A DNA stretch of 64,000 nucleotides from Nageia nagi (taxonomy: Eukaryota > Pinophyta): contig JBITNC010000001.1 in assembly GCA_050084985.1 (NCBI GenBank), positions 37,696,001 to 37,760,000 on the forward strand, in the 5' to 3' direction. The first letter of the stretch is position 1. Every line of letters starts with the position of its first letter. Shown in pieces: positions 11,500 through 23,448 of this stretch. A model generated the notes under the pieces. It did no database searches. It was given only the letters and a program-made list of their open reading frames with translations, and was not told the origin of the DNA. A program made the translations under genes and the position numbers.

Positions 11500-12574
11500 C
11501 TCCCCCCTAAAATGAGCCATCAGGATAAAATGATAGCCTTACTTCTAAGTGACATCCTTCCAAAGTGAATAATTTACATAATGCAACCATAATACTAATC
11601 CATTGATAGGCCAAATAATTCATCTGGTAGCTTGATTTTCTCTTTGTATGCATTGAATCTATATTCTACAAAAAAATTCTAATATCTACTTATGAAGTTT
11701 GCATATCTCTAGAATGTTGAATACCCTCATTCTCCATACCCATACTAGTTACAATCAAACTTGACCTATTTATGAAATTTAGCCCATCCATAGTGATCCT
11801 TCCTTCATCTCAATAGTTTTAAACCTATTGAGACCAATTTTTACCATGCACTTGAAGTGAATTAATAAATATTTGGATACCCCCATTGCAAAGGATATCT
11901 CAAACTACTGGGTCTTCCCTAAAACCTCCCTACTAGTAGGTTTTAGCCTTATTTGGCTTGGTATTGTTGATGGTATTTTTCAAGTGGGGATCTTCCAAAA
12001 GCATAATGTAATAATGGCCATTAAAAATAAAAAATGATTTGATTTATCCATAATATTTCACCACCATGTGAAGGACATATTTATTTTTCAATCAAGAATC
12101 CAAACAACATCCTACAACATCATGATTCATGTCATGGCTATAGTCCTTCCAAAAACTCTCCATCTATCACTAGTGCAACATGTTGGATAAATTTTCATTT
12201 TATCTAAACATTTGTGAGTCTTATTAGCTTCAACTATGGTGAATCATAGTCTAATTTCTTTCATGATTACCATAATGAGCTCAAACATCATCAATATAAG
12301 GTTTGTGTGAGTCATCAAACTTCCCACCCATCCTATCAATACATTCCATGTCATTATACCCCTTACACAAGAGGTACCAATTTTTATTAACCATACTCCT
12401 AATTTTCCTAGTCAAATTCATGGGTCTCATGTGTGATTCTTGAAAAATTCTCTTGTTATGCTCTTTTTAGACTTCCCAAATTGTGTGTGGAAAAAGAAAT
12501 CACTACCAAAGTCTATGATCTTTTTTAATAGGAAGATGCCACTCAAAAATTGCTTCCTAGATGGTTTGGTTGAG

Positions 12575-12775
12575 CCATTCCATGTTTTCTCCTAGTAATT
12601 CCTTCCAAATATCCTTTGCATAAGGACATAATAGGAATAAATGGTCCATAGATTCATCATACTTGAGATAGATCAAACATCTATTTGGTGCTACAAGTCC
12701 ATGCTTCCTCAAATTATCAATTTTTAGGATACATTTATAGAAGGAAAACCAAAGGAAGTGACTTACCTTTGGAGT
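12575..12775 (-). pseudogene. LINE zf-RVT (zinc-binding in reverse transcriptase) domain relic
   Basis: The minus-strand reading contains KVSHFLWFSFYKCILKIDNL, then HGLVAPNRCLIYLKYDESMD, then HLFLLCPYAKDIW. It matches the zf-RVT pattern 'K...F.W.....iLT.dnL', 'C..C....E...HL...C..a...W', although the second cysteine of the first pair is not seen (RCLIYLKY). It sits downstream of the reverse transcriptase, as in plant LINEs. Confidence 0.75.
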
Positions 12776-13699
12776 TAAACCTTTGATTCATATTTTATTA
12801 ACTAGAAAATTCATTTCTAAAGGAGGGAAAAGATACTTATAACATAATCTGATTGAACATCAACCTTCCTTATCTAGTTTCCATTTTGGCATGTACACAC
12901 ATTGATATCCTTAGGAGATAGGGGTGGCCCTTAATTTCTCATTGATTTTATTTGTAACCTAAGAGAGATACAAATTTGAAGTATCTAGTAATTTCTATTC
13001 CTTTTTTCCATTGACCAAGTGCATATAATACTGGGCCTTTATCCTAATTTCATTAATTACCAAGTTCACAAATTATTTATGTTTTCCTCTATTCTCAAGG
13101 GTTTGGAACCAATCCATTCATCATCCTAGAAGTTTATTAATCTCACATCCCCTAGTGTCCATTGGCTACCATTCTAGAGAATAGGCCATGTCTTTACCAA
13201 ACTATTTTATAAAGTAGATCCTTAGGGGAGGACTTTACTATCCCAACTTATTTGTGAGTGTAAAATTGAAGTGAAAGTTTTGTCTCAATCTAAATCCTCC
13301 ATCCTTATTTGGTAATAAAGCATTTTACCAACTAAACAAAGCCATTCATTTATTTTCTTCCATTATTTTCCATAAAAATTTATTTCAAATTTGATCAATC
13401 TTTTGATATACACTTACCTAGATATTGAATATAGAGCCATAGTAAACCAGCATGTTTTGTAGGATAAATTTAACTAGAAGATATTTCCTAGCTATATTAA
13501 GTATGAAACCTTTCTAAATTTCCAATTTCTTCTAAAATCATTCCAATAATCTTATCCATAATGCTTATTTTGATAGACCATAAAATAGGGGCAAGCCCAA
13601 GTAGATGCTTGGGAGTTCTCTTATTTAGCACTAAAATATGTCATCGATCTTTCTTTACCTATGTGGGGGGATGCTGGTAAATAATATCTTGCTCTTATC

Positions 13700-14215
13700 A
13701 AAATTATGTTTTTACTAGGAGTCCTCCTCATAATATATAAGGATTCTAAGATACTATCTATCTTCAACATTTTATGCCCACCCCATGAGCATGGTATCAT
13801 CGATAAATTATCCATTGGTAACCATAGCATAAGTGGACATAGGTTTACTCATTTTAATTCTACCTAATCTCTTCCATTCATTAATTATTCTTCCCAATGA
13901 TTATTCCATGATGATAAATATATATGGGGATATGATATCCCCTTGATGTATCCCTCTTTCTTATGGGAAGAATCCATCAAGTTTACTATTGATTAGGATA
14001 GAAAATATAGTCATAGAGATACATTATTGGATCCATCCTCTCCATGTGGTAAAGAAGCCAAATATCTTACAAATTTTATCAAGAAAAAACTAATTTACCT
14101 AGTCATATTCTTTCTACATGTCAAGTTTTAGGAGGAAATTTTCCAACCCAGCTTCCTATGCTAAATGGAGGACTTCATGGATTTCAATAATGTTGTCTAC
14201 AATTTGCCTTCCCTA
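13700..14215 (-). pseudogene. LINE reverse transcriptase relic
   Basis: Minus-strand motifs in order are RQIVDNIIEIHE (about 14210-14175), KLDM followed by KEYD (about 14130-14100, the palm 'KLD..KAYD' block), RGIHQGDIISP (about 13965-13935) and FIDDTMLMG (about 13810-13785). The last corresponds to the catalytic Y/F-x-DD box, here FIDD. Together they are diagnostic of a LINE reverse transcriptase. Several in-frame stops are present. Confidence 0.8.
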
Positions 14216-15179
14216 AAAAAATCCACCCTACTCAATTGATATGATTAGAGGGAAAATGTATTTTACCCTTTTCATCAGTGTTTTTGTAATTATTTTATAT
14301 ACCACATTACATATACTGATAGGCCACAAACTTTTTAAATTCTTAGCATTCATTATCTTGGGGATCAAGGCTAATAAATTCATATTCCAAGATTTTAATA
14401 ACTACCCCATATTAAAGAATTCACAAATAGATTCAAACACCTCTTTTACAATAATGTACTAAAAGGCCATAAAAAATGTAATAGGGAATCCATTTGGCCC
14501 TAGATATTTATTTCTACCCATATCCTTAACCATAGCTTGAATTCTATCATGGAGAGGGGTTTAGTGAGAGTCCTATTATTCTCTTCTATTATGATTTGGT
14601 GGATATGCTCCAACAAATCATTCATTTCTTATTTAGATACTTCCTCATCAAAAGATAATAGTTTCTCAAAATATCCAATCCCAGTTGTTCTTATGTCATT
14701 CAAATCTTGAGATAAAGACCCATCCTTCCTCTAAATTTTTTTGATCCAATTTACAGCTCTATGCTTGAAGGTTGTTATCTTGAAGAAATAGTTATTTCAA
14801 TCCCCATTCATCATCCAGTTAACTTTTGATTTATGACATAAGTATGGCTCTTATTTGGATAAGACCATATGATATTCACATAACTTCTCATTCTCTATCT
14901 ACATCAACATAGGATCCCCCCTGCTCTCAATAATCTAGAGATCCATGTCCATAAATTCAGCTTGTATATTTTCTTTTTAGGTTTGTACATTACCAAACAA
15001 TTCTCTATTTCAAATATTTAAAATTTTCTTCATATACTAAATTTTTTTTTTCAAGCTAAACATTCTGAAGCCATGAACTATAGTATTCCATCATTCATTT
15101 ATCTTGGAATCTAGATTCAGGTGGCTCAACTATATAAACTCAAACTTGAAAGGGTTATTTCTTATTCCTCTTGCAATTA

Positions 15180-15890
15180 TCTAGACAAAAGTGTAGAGGA
15201 TTATGATCCGATCCAATTTGTGGACATGACTTCAAGAACACATCTAGAAATGTTTGCATTAATGATTTTGAAATAAGAATTCTATCTAATCTATATATAA
15301 TGAGTGTCATATATTTTTATCAATTTATCCATGTGTACTTGCTACCATGGATATCTATATGCAAAAGATTTGTATCATTGATAAGGTTGCAAAGGTCACT
15401 CATTGATTCCATTTTAGTATTGATAAAAGATCCACCTAGCTTCTCATATGAATCCTTTGGTATATTAAGGTTGCCTAATACCATCCATCTTTCCCTTAGA
15501 TTCATTCTCATAATCTTCTTTATTTATTTATAGAGAGTCTTCCCTCCATAGTGGGTATTAAGGGAATAGATAATCAGAATATGCATTACTAATTTCTCAT
15601 ACATGTCCTCTAAGACTATGTATAATAGATTTTGTGAAGCAAATATTTTTTTCCTTCAAATGTTTTTGGATTCCAAAGAACCATAATCCTTCTTTATTTC
15701 CTTTTATCTAGGATAACCTCCATACTAACATCTTTTTATATATGATTTCTAATCTTATTCAATTTTTCTTCTTTTGCTTTTATTTCCTATAACAATAAAA
15801 TATCAAGCTTGTATAGTCTATGGTTATCCTTCAAAAACCTATAGCAAGTAGGGGTGTTGAAATCTTGCATGTTCTAGGATATAATAATCA
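15180..15890 (-). pseudogene. LINE endonuclease (APE-type) relic
   Basis: An N-terminal block with NMQDFNTP and KLDILLL..EIKAKEEK lies near 15875-15770, fitting 'WN.RG.N.P....l....DIl.lQETK'. A continuous 63-codon stretch at 15320-15511 holds the centre, with RWMVLGNLNIPKDSYEKLGG and LLHIDIHGSKYTWIN. RLDRILIS and SDHNPLHF near 15290-15190 give the C-terminal part. In the central block the usual 'GGDFN' reads 'LGNLN', so a key acidic residue is lost. Confidence 0.8.
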
Positions 15891-16010
15891 TTTTTTACCC
15901 CCTTTAAGTAGTGATCTACTCCCAAAGTTATCACAAGTGGATTGCTTTCCTTTAACTGCATCCTTAGTCATTAATTTTTCTCTTATTTTGCTCTCAAATG
16001 GTTGACCCAC

Positions 16011-17067
16011 TTGGCATTGCCCAACATATGCTCTTTTGCATGCACTTATTAATGATCTAATTTGGACATTATCCTAAGTTTCTTTTATCACCAATTCCCC
16101 TAAGTCTAATTGACCATCATCAAATTTATTTTTGTATATACATATTAACGCTTCAATTATATTCACCTTTATTTTTGGGACTTCATTTTAGAGCATGTTC
16201 CAATAAAAAAAAAATTGCATATTTATTCTCATTTGATTTTTGTATATTCTAAATGTATCCATGTTTTTCTCATATTTTTTTGAGCTATCATCCAAGTTTA
16301 AATGGATAATATAAACATAAACCAAATAAGAGCTTGCCATTGGCATTTTAATTAAAACAAAATGTGTTCTCTTTAATGGTTTGAGGTTGACTTGCATATG
16401 AATTTTAATTAGAAAAAATGTGTTGATTTTTACTTATTTGATACATTAAGATTCATATAGTGATATTAAGTATCATCTTAGTTAAAATTAAGTTCATCCT
16501 TTTTAATAGAGGAAAATAAAATATCCTTAAAGAAAAATATACAAACTACTATTAGAAAAATATATGGATGGTCTTAAACAACAATTTCTAATAGAAATAA
16601 ATATTTTGAATCATATGATGATAGCCATGATAATAAAAAAAACATCTATGGCATGAACTTTTTAGAACATCATTTGATGAAGATGAAGTGTATATATTTT
16701 ATGTTGAGGGTAGTAGTCTTGATAAGAAAAAAGTGCAATAAATAGGAACATTTTTGACATTAATGGTTAGAAAATTTTGATTTGTTGCATACTATCAAGT
16801 TTGGTGATGATGATGTTATGAAATGTAAATATTATGGAAATTATAAAATGATAAATCCTTGTGATATAAGAAATAATTGTGCAAATTTTTAGCATGATGC
16901 TCTTATTATTCATGAAAAGTTAGTTAACTATAAAGATGCTAAGGGAATATGGTTTGACACAATATAGAGAAGAATAAAATCCATACCATATCATATTATA
17001 CAAATTGAAGATGCTAATAAGAAAATAATAATGCTATAATGAAAGTAGCTTACTTTATTCATAGATG
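16011..17067. other. Stretch without a recognised gene
   Basis: A short minus-strand open stretch (16188-16397, 69 codons) could belong to the 5' part of the LINE but shows no motif. On the plus strand around 16790-17000 a stop-poor reading (for example CKYYGNYKMINPCDIRNN) may be decayed coding sequence preceding the hAT-like fragment. Neither is assigned. Confidence 0.35.
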
Positions 17068-17220
17068 TAATAACTAATCTCTCAATTTTTTTTATCAAAA
17101 TGCTAATATGGATTTATTGAAATATAACATAAGATAGTATCATTTTATTACTAATCTCTTAAAAATTTATCAAAATCCTAATATGGATTTATTGAAATCA
17201 TAATTCAAGATAGTATCATT
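17068..17220. repeat. Two-copy tandem duplication, about 78 bp
   Basis: A block carrying ACTAATCTCT, TTTATCAAAAT.CTAATATGG, ATTTATTGAAAT and AAGATAGTATCATT occurs twice in direct succession. The second copy has several substitutions and small indels. Confidence 0.85.
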
Positions 17221-17224
17221 GATA

Positions 17225-17830
17225 TAGATGATTTATTATTCAAATCCACCTCATCTATGGAGAATGATTATTTCAATGATGGATGGAAACAAGGTATGAA
17301 ACTTCTTATTAAAGGCATACAAGAGAGTTGTCATCAACTTACAAAAGATTATGTTGAAGCTATTATTAATTGTTTAAATACATGGTTTTTATATCTATTA
17401 TTTAATGTAGTAAATGTTTTTAACCCTTGATACTATCTTAAAACAATACCAAAGTAGAGAAAAATATTCAAAACATTACTTAGAAAAGATTCTTCAATAT
17501 CTACAACATAATGCCTTGGATGGAATTGCACCTCTTTTGATGTTAAATATTGTACAAGGGAGCCATATTTATTTGTATATTAATTAAATTTAGCTTGTGA
17601 GGGTTTTTCAATGAAAGAAATATGGAAGATATTTCATAATAAAGAGCAATGACATAAAAATTATCCTTGTCTAATGAAATTATTGCAAGTTGTACTTTAC
17701 ATTCCTACATGTACAAAAGATTATTAAAGAAGGTTTTATAAATAAATATAAGACCAAAAATGGATTATGGGGATAATTATAGATCACCACCTTATATATT
17801 TGTCAATGGTTATCCCACCATTGTCTATGC
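17225..17830 (+). pseudogene. hAT-like transposase C-terminal fragment
   Basis: The plus-strand reading gives ENDYFNDGWKQGMKLLIKGI, then DYVEAIINCLNTWF and, across a frameshift, NVVNVFNP. This fits the ZNF862-like hAT family region '...YV..LI.NL..RFP.....AF.IFDP'. It is followed by YPCLMKLLQVVLYIPTCTKD, corresponding to the dimerisation block 'YP.L..L...vL.iP.s.a..ER.FS'. Stops interrupt it. With the relic at 4449-5400 it covers complementary parts of the same protein type, but on opposite strands. Confidence 0.5.
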
Positions 17831-18269
17831 GTGCACAACCAAAAGTTGATCCTCTATGGATGTGGCTAATACCCATTACCATATAAATAATTAAATCATT
17901 ATATTTTATGAAAAGTGATAATTATTAGCCACCCTTCTATTTACTACTAAAATAATAATAATGTGACAGTTAATCACTTTGATGTAAAAATTTTATCACT
18001 CTTATTTAAGGGGTAACTAAAATTGTCATAATTTAGAGTCATTAATGTGAGACGATTTAAAACCATTGTAAAAATGAATTAATAAAGAAAAATAAAGGAA
18101 TAACCTAGAATCATTCTCCCATTAGTGGTATAATTCTTTTAGGCTACATCATTCTTAGTTTCTTAAGGCACTCGATCTTAATCATAGTGAGTCCAATCAA
18201 AGTGCTAGCTATGGGCTCCTGAAGGATGGCTCTATTGAATTGACCCATCATTGTTTATTTTTTTTATAA

Positions 18270-18525
18270 ATGTAGCATATAATATGAAAATGATATAAAT
18301 GCTTCAACAATATGATATGAAATGATATAAGTATATCACATGATATGAAAATGATCTAAATGCTCCAACAATATGCTTGAAATTATCTAAGTACACCATA
18401 TGATATGAAATAAACCAAATGCACCATATTATGATATGAAATTATATAAGTATACATCATATGATATGAAATGATCCAAATACAATATATATAATTACAT
18501 GAAATGATATGAAGAATATAATTTG
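18270..18525. repeat. AT-rich minisatellite, unit about 40-45 bp
   Basis: Imperfect repeats are built from CATATGATATGAAATGAT and CTAAATGC/ACCAA words. Related words recur at 19110-19150 and 19370-19450, suggesting the array was broken up by other repeats. Confidence 0.75.
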
Positions 18526-18539
18526 GTTGTGTGATAACA

Positions 18540-18975
18540 TTTATGAATAATGTTGAAAATTAACATTGATATATCTATTGAGAGCTTGTAAATGTAGCTA
18601 GCCTTGACTTACCTAATTCATGATAATTTAAATAGGTTATCTTGGGGAAAAGATGTCCAAAACTTACAGTGTAGGTAAATAAAAAATAGAATTTATATTT
18701 TTGGGTTGAACAATTAAGTATTACAAGCATGGTTTTACCAACTTACCACTTTTAGATTGGTTTTTGATACTTTATATTTCATCATGTGGCTAGTTTTACA
18801 CCTAACAATTACATCTACTTAAAATTTTCTAAATTATTTCATTTTATGCATATCCTATAATCATATGATTAATTATTATATATGCATTATTTATCTTCTT
18901 GGTTGTGCAAACTATCTTGATAGAGCCTTGAACTTCATTACCAAAATACCCATAAACTAATCCAAAAGTGGTAAG
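18540..18975 (+). repeat. Dispersed repeat R1, copy 1
   Basis: The segment runs from GAGCTTGTAAATGTAGCTAG through AACTTACCACTTTTAGATTG (18740), TTTTACACCTAA, CATATCCTATAATCATA and ACTTCATT.CCAAAATACCC. The same series of words, in the same order and orientation, occurs at 42650-43265 and 43915-44370. Function unknown; it flanks the 3' side of the CACTA transposase gene. Confidence 0.75.
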
Positions 18976-19540
18976 TTGGCAAATGCTAGCCAAACATAGA
19001 AAAATATGTGGTTATTAAGATCATAACACAAATGAAAATAATGGAACATATTGTGGTATCCTTCATTGCATGGCATGTATCAGAACTTTGTTTACAAATA
19101 AATTATGACATGTGATATGAAATGATTTAAATACACCATATAATCAAAAAACTAGCTTGGATAAAGAAGCCAACTATTCAACCCAAAAAGTTTCCAAGTG
19201 TCAAAAACCATTCCAAAAGTGGTAAGTTTCCAAAATCCTGCTAGCTAAACATAAAAAAAAATATGTGGTTACCTATAAGTGCATATCATGTTGTATATAT
19301 ACATGAATGCAATGAAACATGATGTGGGCTCCTTTATTACATGGCATGTATCAGAATTTATTTACAAATAAATTATGATATGTGATACAAAATTATTTAA
19401 ATACAACATATGATGTCATATTAAATGATTTAAATACATTATATGATCCAAAAAATATCATGGAAAAGTAAAGAAAATATTCATCCCTAAAATGTTTTGA
19501 ACATCAAAAACTAGTCCATAAGTGGCAAGTTGGCCAAATA
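18955..19540. repeat. Tandem units of about 250-300 bp with inverted R1 core
   Basis: CCAAAAGTGGTAAGTT occurs at 18962 and about 19213, with a variant at about 19515; GCATGGCATGTATCAGAA and AATTATGA.ATGTGATA also recur with similar spacing. The core is the reverse complement of the R1 word at 18740, so inverted copies of one motif flank the 3' end of the CACTA gene, as subterminal repeats do in that superfamily. Confidence 0.65.
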
Positions 19541-19576
19541 CTATCTTTTCTTTTTACTTGTACAAGCTACCAAAAA

Positions 19577-22500
19577 TCATGCTTTTAGAAATGTACCCTT
19601 AATATCCTTACATACATATTCAATGTTACCATCATTTGTGTTATCATCTTGAGCAATTTTAAGTTCAGTAAAATTTGTTCCTCCAAAGATATCCACCTCG
19701 TATACTTCAATTTCTTTGATCCCTCTTGGAGGTGCTATGAGAAATACATACCAACTACTTTTAATTGAGTCATATATATAAAACACTTGTTTTGGTTGTG
19801 ATGCTAAAATATATGGATCATCTTCTAGTCTATCTTCACATTGTAATATGCTCATGTTAACCATTGTGTATCCCATTTTGTTAGTTTTAATTCTACTCTA
19901 CTTATCAAGAATATTCACCTAATCATATTTGAACAAGGGGTATTCCCATCATAATAAATTTAACCAAATAATTTCCTTAATAACACCATAATATGTGATT
20001 GTTTTAGTAACTTAGTTTGTATCTTTTGCACTTGATTTGCAACTCATAATTACATCAACACATATGTTGTTGTTTTGAGTTACTCTTTTTTCATCTATGT
20101 CTTTGGTATAATATCTATAACTGTTGATTAAAAATCCTAAAAAATTTGTTAAAGCTTGAATCAAATCATGTTATAAAAATTTTATTGTATAAGATTCATC
20201 ATCGTTATGTTGTGATTCATCTCCATGAAATTGTAAAAAATAATAATAGTTTAAATATGATTGCAAAATATTACATAGTGATCATTACAAATATCAAATA
20301 TTGTATTGAAGTAAGCATAGTAACCTAATTTCATAGCCAAGGTATGACTTCCTATGAGCTTTTGGCAGTATCACTTCATCTCTTGCTACACAAGGGTTGG
20401 ATTCCTTGATACTGATCTTGTGCTTCCTGATTTGTCATAAAGTTTATCAATAGAAATTAGATATACATAATATTTGATCTTATATTATATATAATAGCAA
20501 TAAATAAATATGTACTTACTCTACCCAAGATTGAAATTTATCTAATTTTATGAGAATGCATCGATAGGCTTGCTCAAGAAACTTTTTATCCAAATTAAAT
20601 ACTTTACCATTATACGTTGGCCTCCCATCAACTATGGTTTCTTCTTTTTCACTCCCTATATTGTTGCATGAAAAATGATCACAAATTGCTTCTAGACCTC
20701 TCATATAATCTGCATAGAATTAAATAGTTTCATTGAAAACATATCGCTCAATAATATAACCTTTGAGCCTAGCTTGATTCTTTATATAGCTCTTATAAAT
20801 TCCCATAAACTTGAGAATAAATTTTTTTATTTCGATGAGATGCTATAAAAAATAGATAAAATGATGGTTTGATGAAGGCATACAAACCTCTCAAATGGGT
20901 ACATTTTATTGAAATTATATGGATATACATAGACATACCTCCACCAAATAAACTTTAAAGTACACCATGATATCAAAAAATGAAGGGGAGGAGTACTTTT
21001 CCAGCAAACATAAGGTCTTCTTAACATCTTCCTATAATTTCACTAGTTTTTCAAAATCCATCACTTTTGCATATAAATCCCTATAGAACATGCATAAGTT
21101 ACAGATGGTTTTTGATACTAGCTTATCAAGAACATGTTGTAGTGATATTGAGAGAACATTTTACATGAGAACATGATAGTCATGTGATTTTAGAATGGGG
21201 ATTTTGCCAATATTTGAACAATATCCTTCAGGTACATTCATGTTGTAAAATGTTTAATATAACCTTTATTTTTGAATCTTTGATATATTTTAGGGTGTTG
21301 TTGGAAGATATGTATTTCCATTATGTGTTTTTGCCCATAATGAACTCCTGATCTTCAACTATTTTAAATTATCATGATAGTTTTTTTCCATCTTTAATCT
21401 TTGTATCAATACCTAACAATGTCCCAAATAGCCTTTTGTAGATATGTTTCTCTACATGTATCACATCTAAGTTGTGATGAACTAAAAGATCATATTCATA
21501 GATAAAAACATCAAACTAAAATTATTTGACATTTTAAAAACATAATAATAAATGTAGTTATTAAATTGCATATCATACCTTCCAATATGGTATATCAAAT
21601 AATATAGATATCTTCTTGCATCCTTTAATGTTATCATCATTCTTCTTACTTTTTATTTTTTTAATTGCTCAAATCCCCCAAATTTGTAGGATATTATGTA
21701 CCTTTTATATTATTTCACTCCTAATTAAATGCAATGGTACTTTACCCCACTCTTTCTTGGTATTGAAACATGTTTTATGATGATGAAATGGATGATCCAT
21801 AGAAATAAATCTCCTATGGCCCATATAAATGTTATTTTTATTGCATATAATTAATATTGAACAAGTGTTCTCCCCACATATTGTACATTCTAAGAATCCC
21901 TTTATCGTATATCTTGTTAGGTTCCCATATGCAAGAAAATCATGAATGGCCCATATAATTATTGCTTTCATATTGAATATAATTTTTTGAAATGTGTCAA
22001 ATGTTTCTCATCCATCATTCCATAGTTAAGCAAGTTAACAACCAATGACTATAAATAAATATTAATATTAATTCTTGGTTGCTAGGGGCTATGTATTAAC
22101 AAGGTATTGAGTAGTTCCTCTTCATCAATATCCATGGTGGAAGGTTGTACATGAACAACATAATAGGCCAACAACTATAGTGAGAATTAAAGTCTTTAAA
22201 AGGGTTGAACCCATTGGTTTCCATTGCTAATTGTACATTACATGGCTCTTTAGCAAAATATGACCACATAGAATCTATATTTTTCCATGACAAAGAGTCA
22301 ATTGGATGTTGCATATTACTATATGTACTCTTATGTTATGAATGCCACCTCATATTCTCTGCAACCTTGTCATAGCTACAAAAAGAAAGTAACTCATTTC
22401 AACCATGTCCAACAATATTGAGAGAAACAAACATGATAAGGTTATTTGTATAATAAAATTGTTTACCTATATATCCTTTGAAATCTATCTAAAATGGAGA

Positions 22501-23300
22501 AATACCTTAACACCTTCACAAGAACCTTATTATTTCATTTATTTTTTAAATAATGATCAGATTTCCAACATGATTTGTAACATTTTGGGAAAAATTCAAT
22601 ATTTTCATATTCTTTCCAATATAAAATACAATCATTTTTGCATGTATGTATTATTACATAATCTAATCCCAATGGCTTCGACATTTTCTTTGTAGCATAT
22701 GAGGACTCTAAAATTATTTCTAATTGAAATTTTATCTCTCATCAATTCTAATAAATCACTAAATATTTTATCTAAACAAGCATGTTTAGCTTTGAGATGA
22801 TATAATTTAACTATTATTGATAATGTTGTGTACTTTGTACAACCTGGATATAGTGGTTGTTTTTTACCATCTTGGACCAATCTAAGGAATTCATCATTAA
22901 CATATTCAAACTTGATATGATTATCTTGTAATTATTGTAAACTCTTTAAGAAATTGATATTTTCAATTCCCATGATATCATCTTGTACACTTTTGATATT
23001 TGGAACCTCATCCATGGTGGTGCATGTGTCTTATGTATATTGGTCATGAGTAGATGCTTCTTCTCCATGAAAATAAAAAATGTTATATGTATTGTGAAAT
23101 ACATGCCAAAATAAGTGCTCAAAAACCTCATAAAAACCAAGAGTTTATATATTTTGGCACCTCTGATATGGACATCTAATTCTATAGGGATTCATCAAAT
23201 TATTTTTGCAAATGTAATGAATTCCCAAACCCTACAAAAATATTGCTTGCTATTTCTAGCTATGTGTAACTATGCTTTTTCCATAATGCTTGCTAAAAAA
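19577..23300 (-). pseudogene. CACTA (En/Spm) TNP2 transposase pseudogene
   Basis: Minus-strand pieces follow the TNP2 domain order. The N-terminal transposase-associated domain (about 23270-23060) includes RIRCPYQRCQN and ends in FHGE. Next is KQPLYPGCTKYTTLSIIVKL (22880-22640). The transposase core contains NGFNPFKDFNSHYSCWPIML and YNLPPW (22250-22110), then HDFLAYGNL, GFLECTICGENTCS and YMGHRRF (21960-21790). YPFERF and KSYIKNQARLKGY (about 20900-20760) fit DUF4218. The last, DUF4216-type part (19876-19577) has DPYILASQPKQVFYIYDS. The gene is split by many stops and frameshifts and cannot be active. It lies just inside the left flank of gypsy A, which inserted about 150 bp beyond its 5' end. 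R1-type repeats lie at its 3' side. Confidence 0.85.
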
Positions 23301-23443
23301 TATCCTTAAAATTTCCCATATCATAGATAAAGGTGAAATTTAAACTTGATTCATTCCAAAACAAACAACTTTGTTTCTACATAAAAACATGTCTCTATGA
23401 GGTCATTATAAAAATTATATTAAAGGAGTGTATTATCTACCAA

Positions 23444-23448
23444 TGAAG
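23444..23448. repeat. Target-site duplication of gypsy A (left)
   Basis: TGAAG immediately precedes the TG of the 5' LTR and is repeated exactly at 42481-42485 after the 3' LTR. Confidence 0.85.

Larger units (their letters stand above)
11500..16010 (-). mobile_element. Degenerate non-LTR retrotransposon (L1-type LINE)
   Basis: The minus strand carries, in 5' to 3' order, an apurinic-type endonuclease, a reverse transcriptase and a zf-RVT domain, the order of plant L1-type ORF2. Every domain has stops and frameshifts. The element's true ends were not found: no convincing poly-A tail or target duplication is visible, and the limits given are those of recognisable coding similarity plus some margin at the 3' side. 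An ORF1 upstream of 16010 was not recognised. Confidence 0.75.

Noticed and set aside
20146-20328. Plus-strand open frame in the CACTA gene, with others at 22405-22695 and 23115-23309
   Set aside because: They are antisense to recognisable TNP2 coding sequence and carry no motif.
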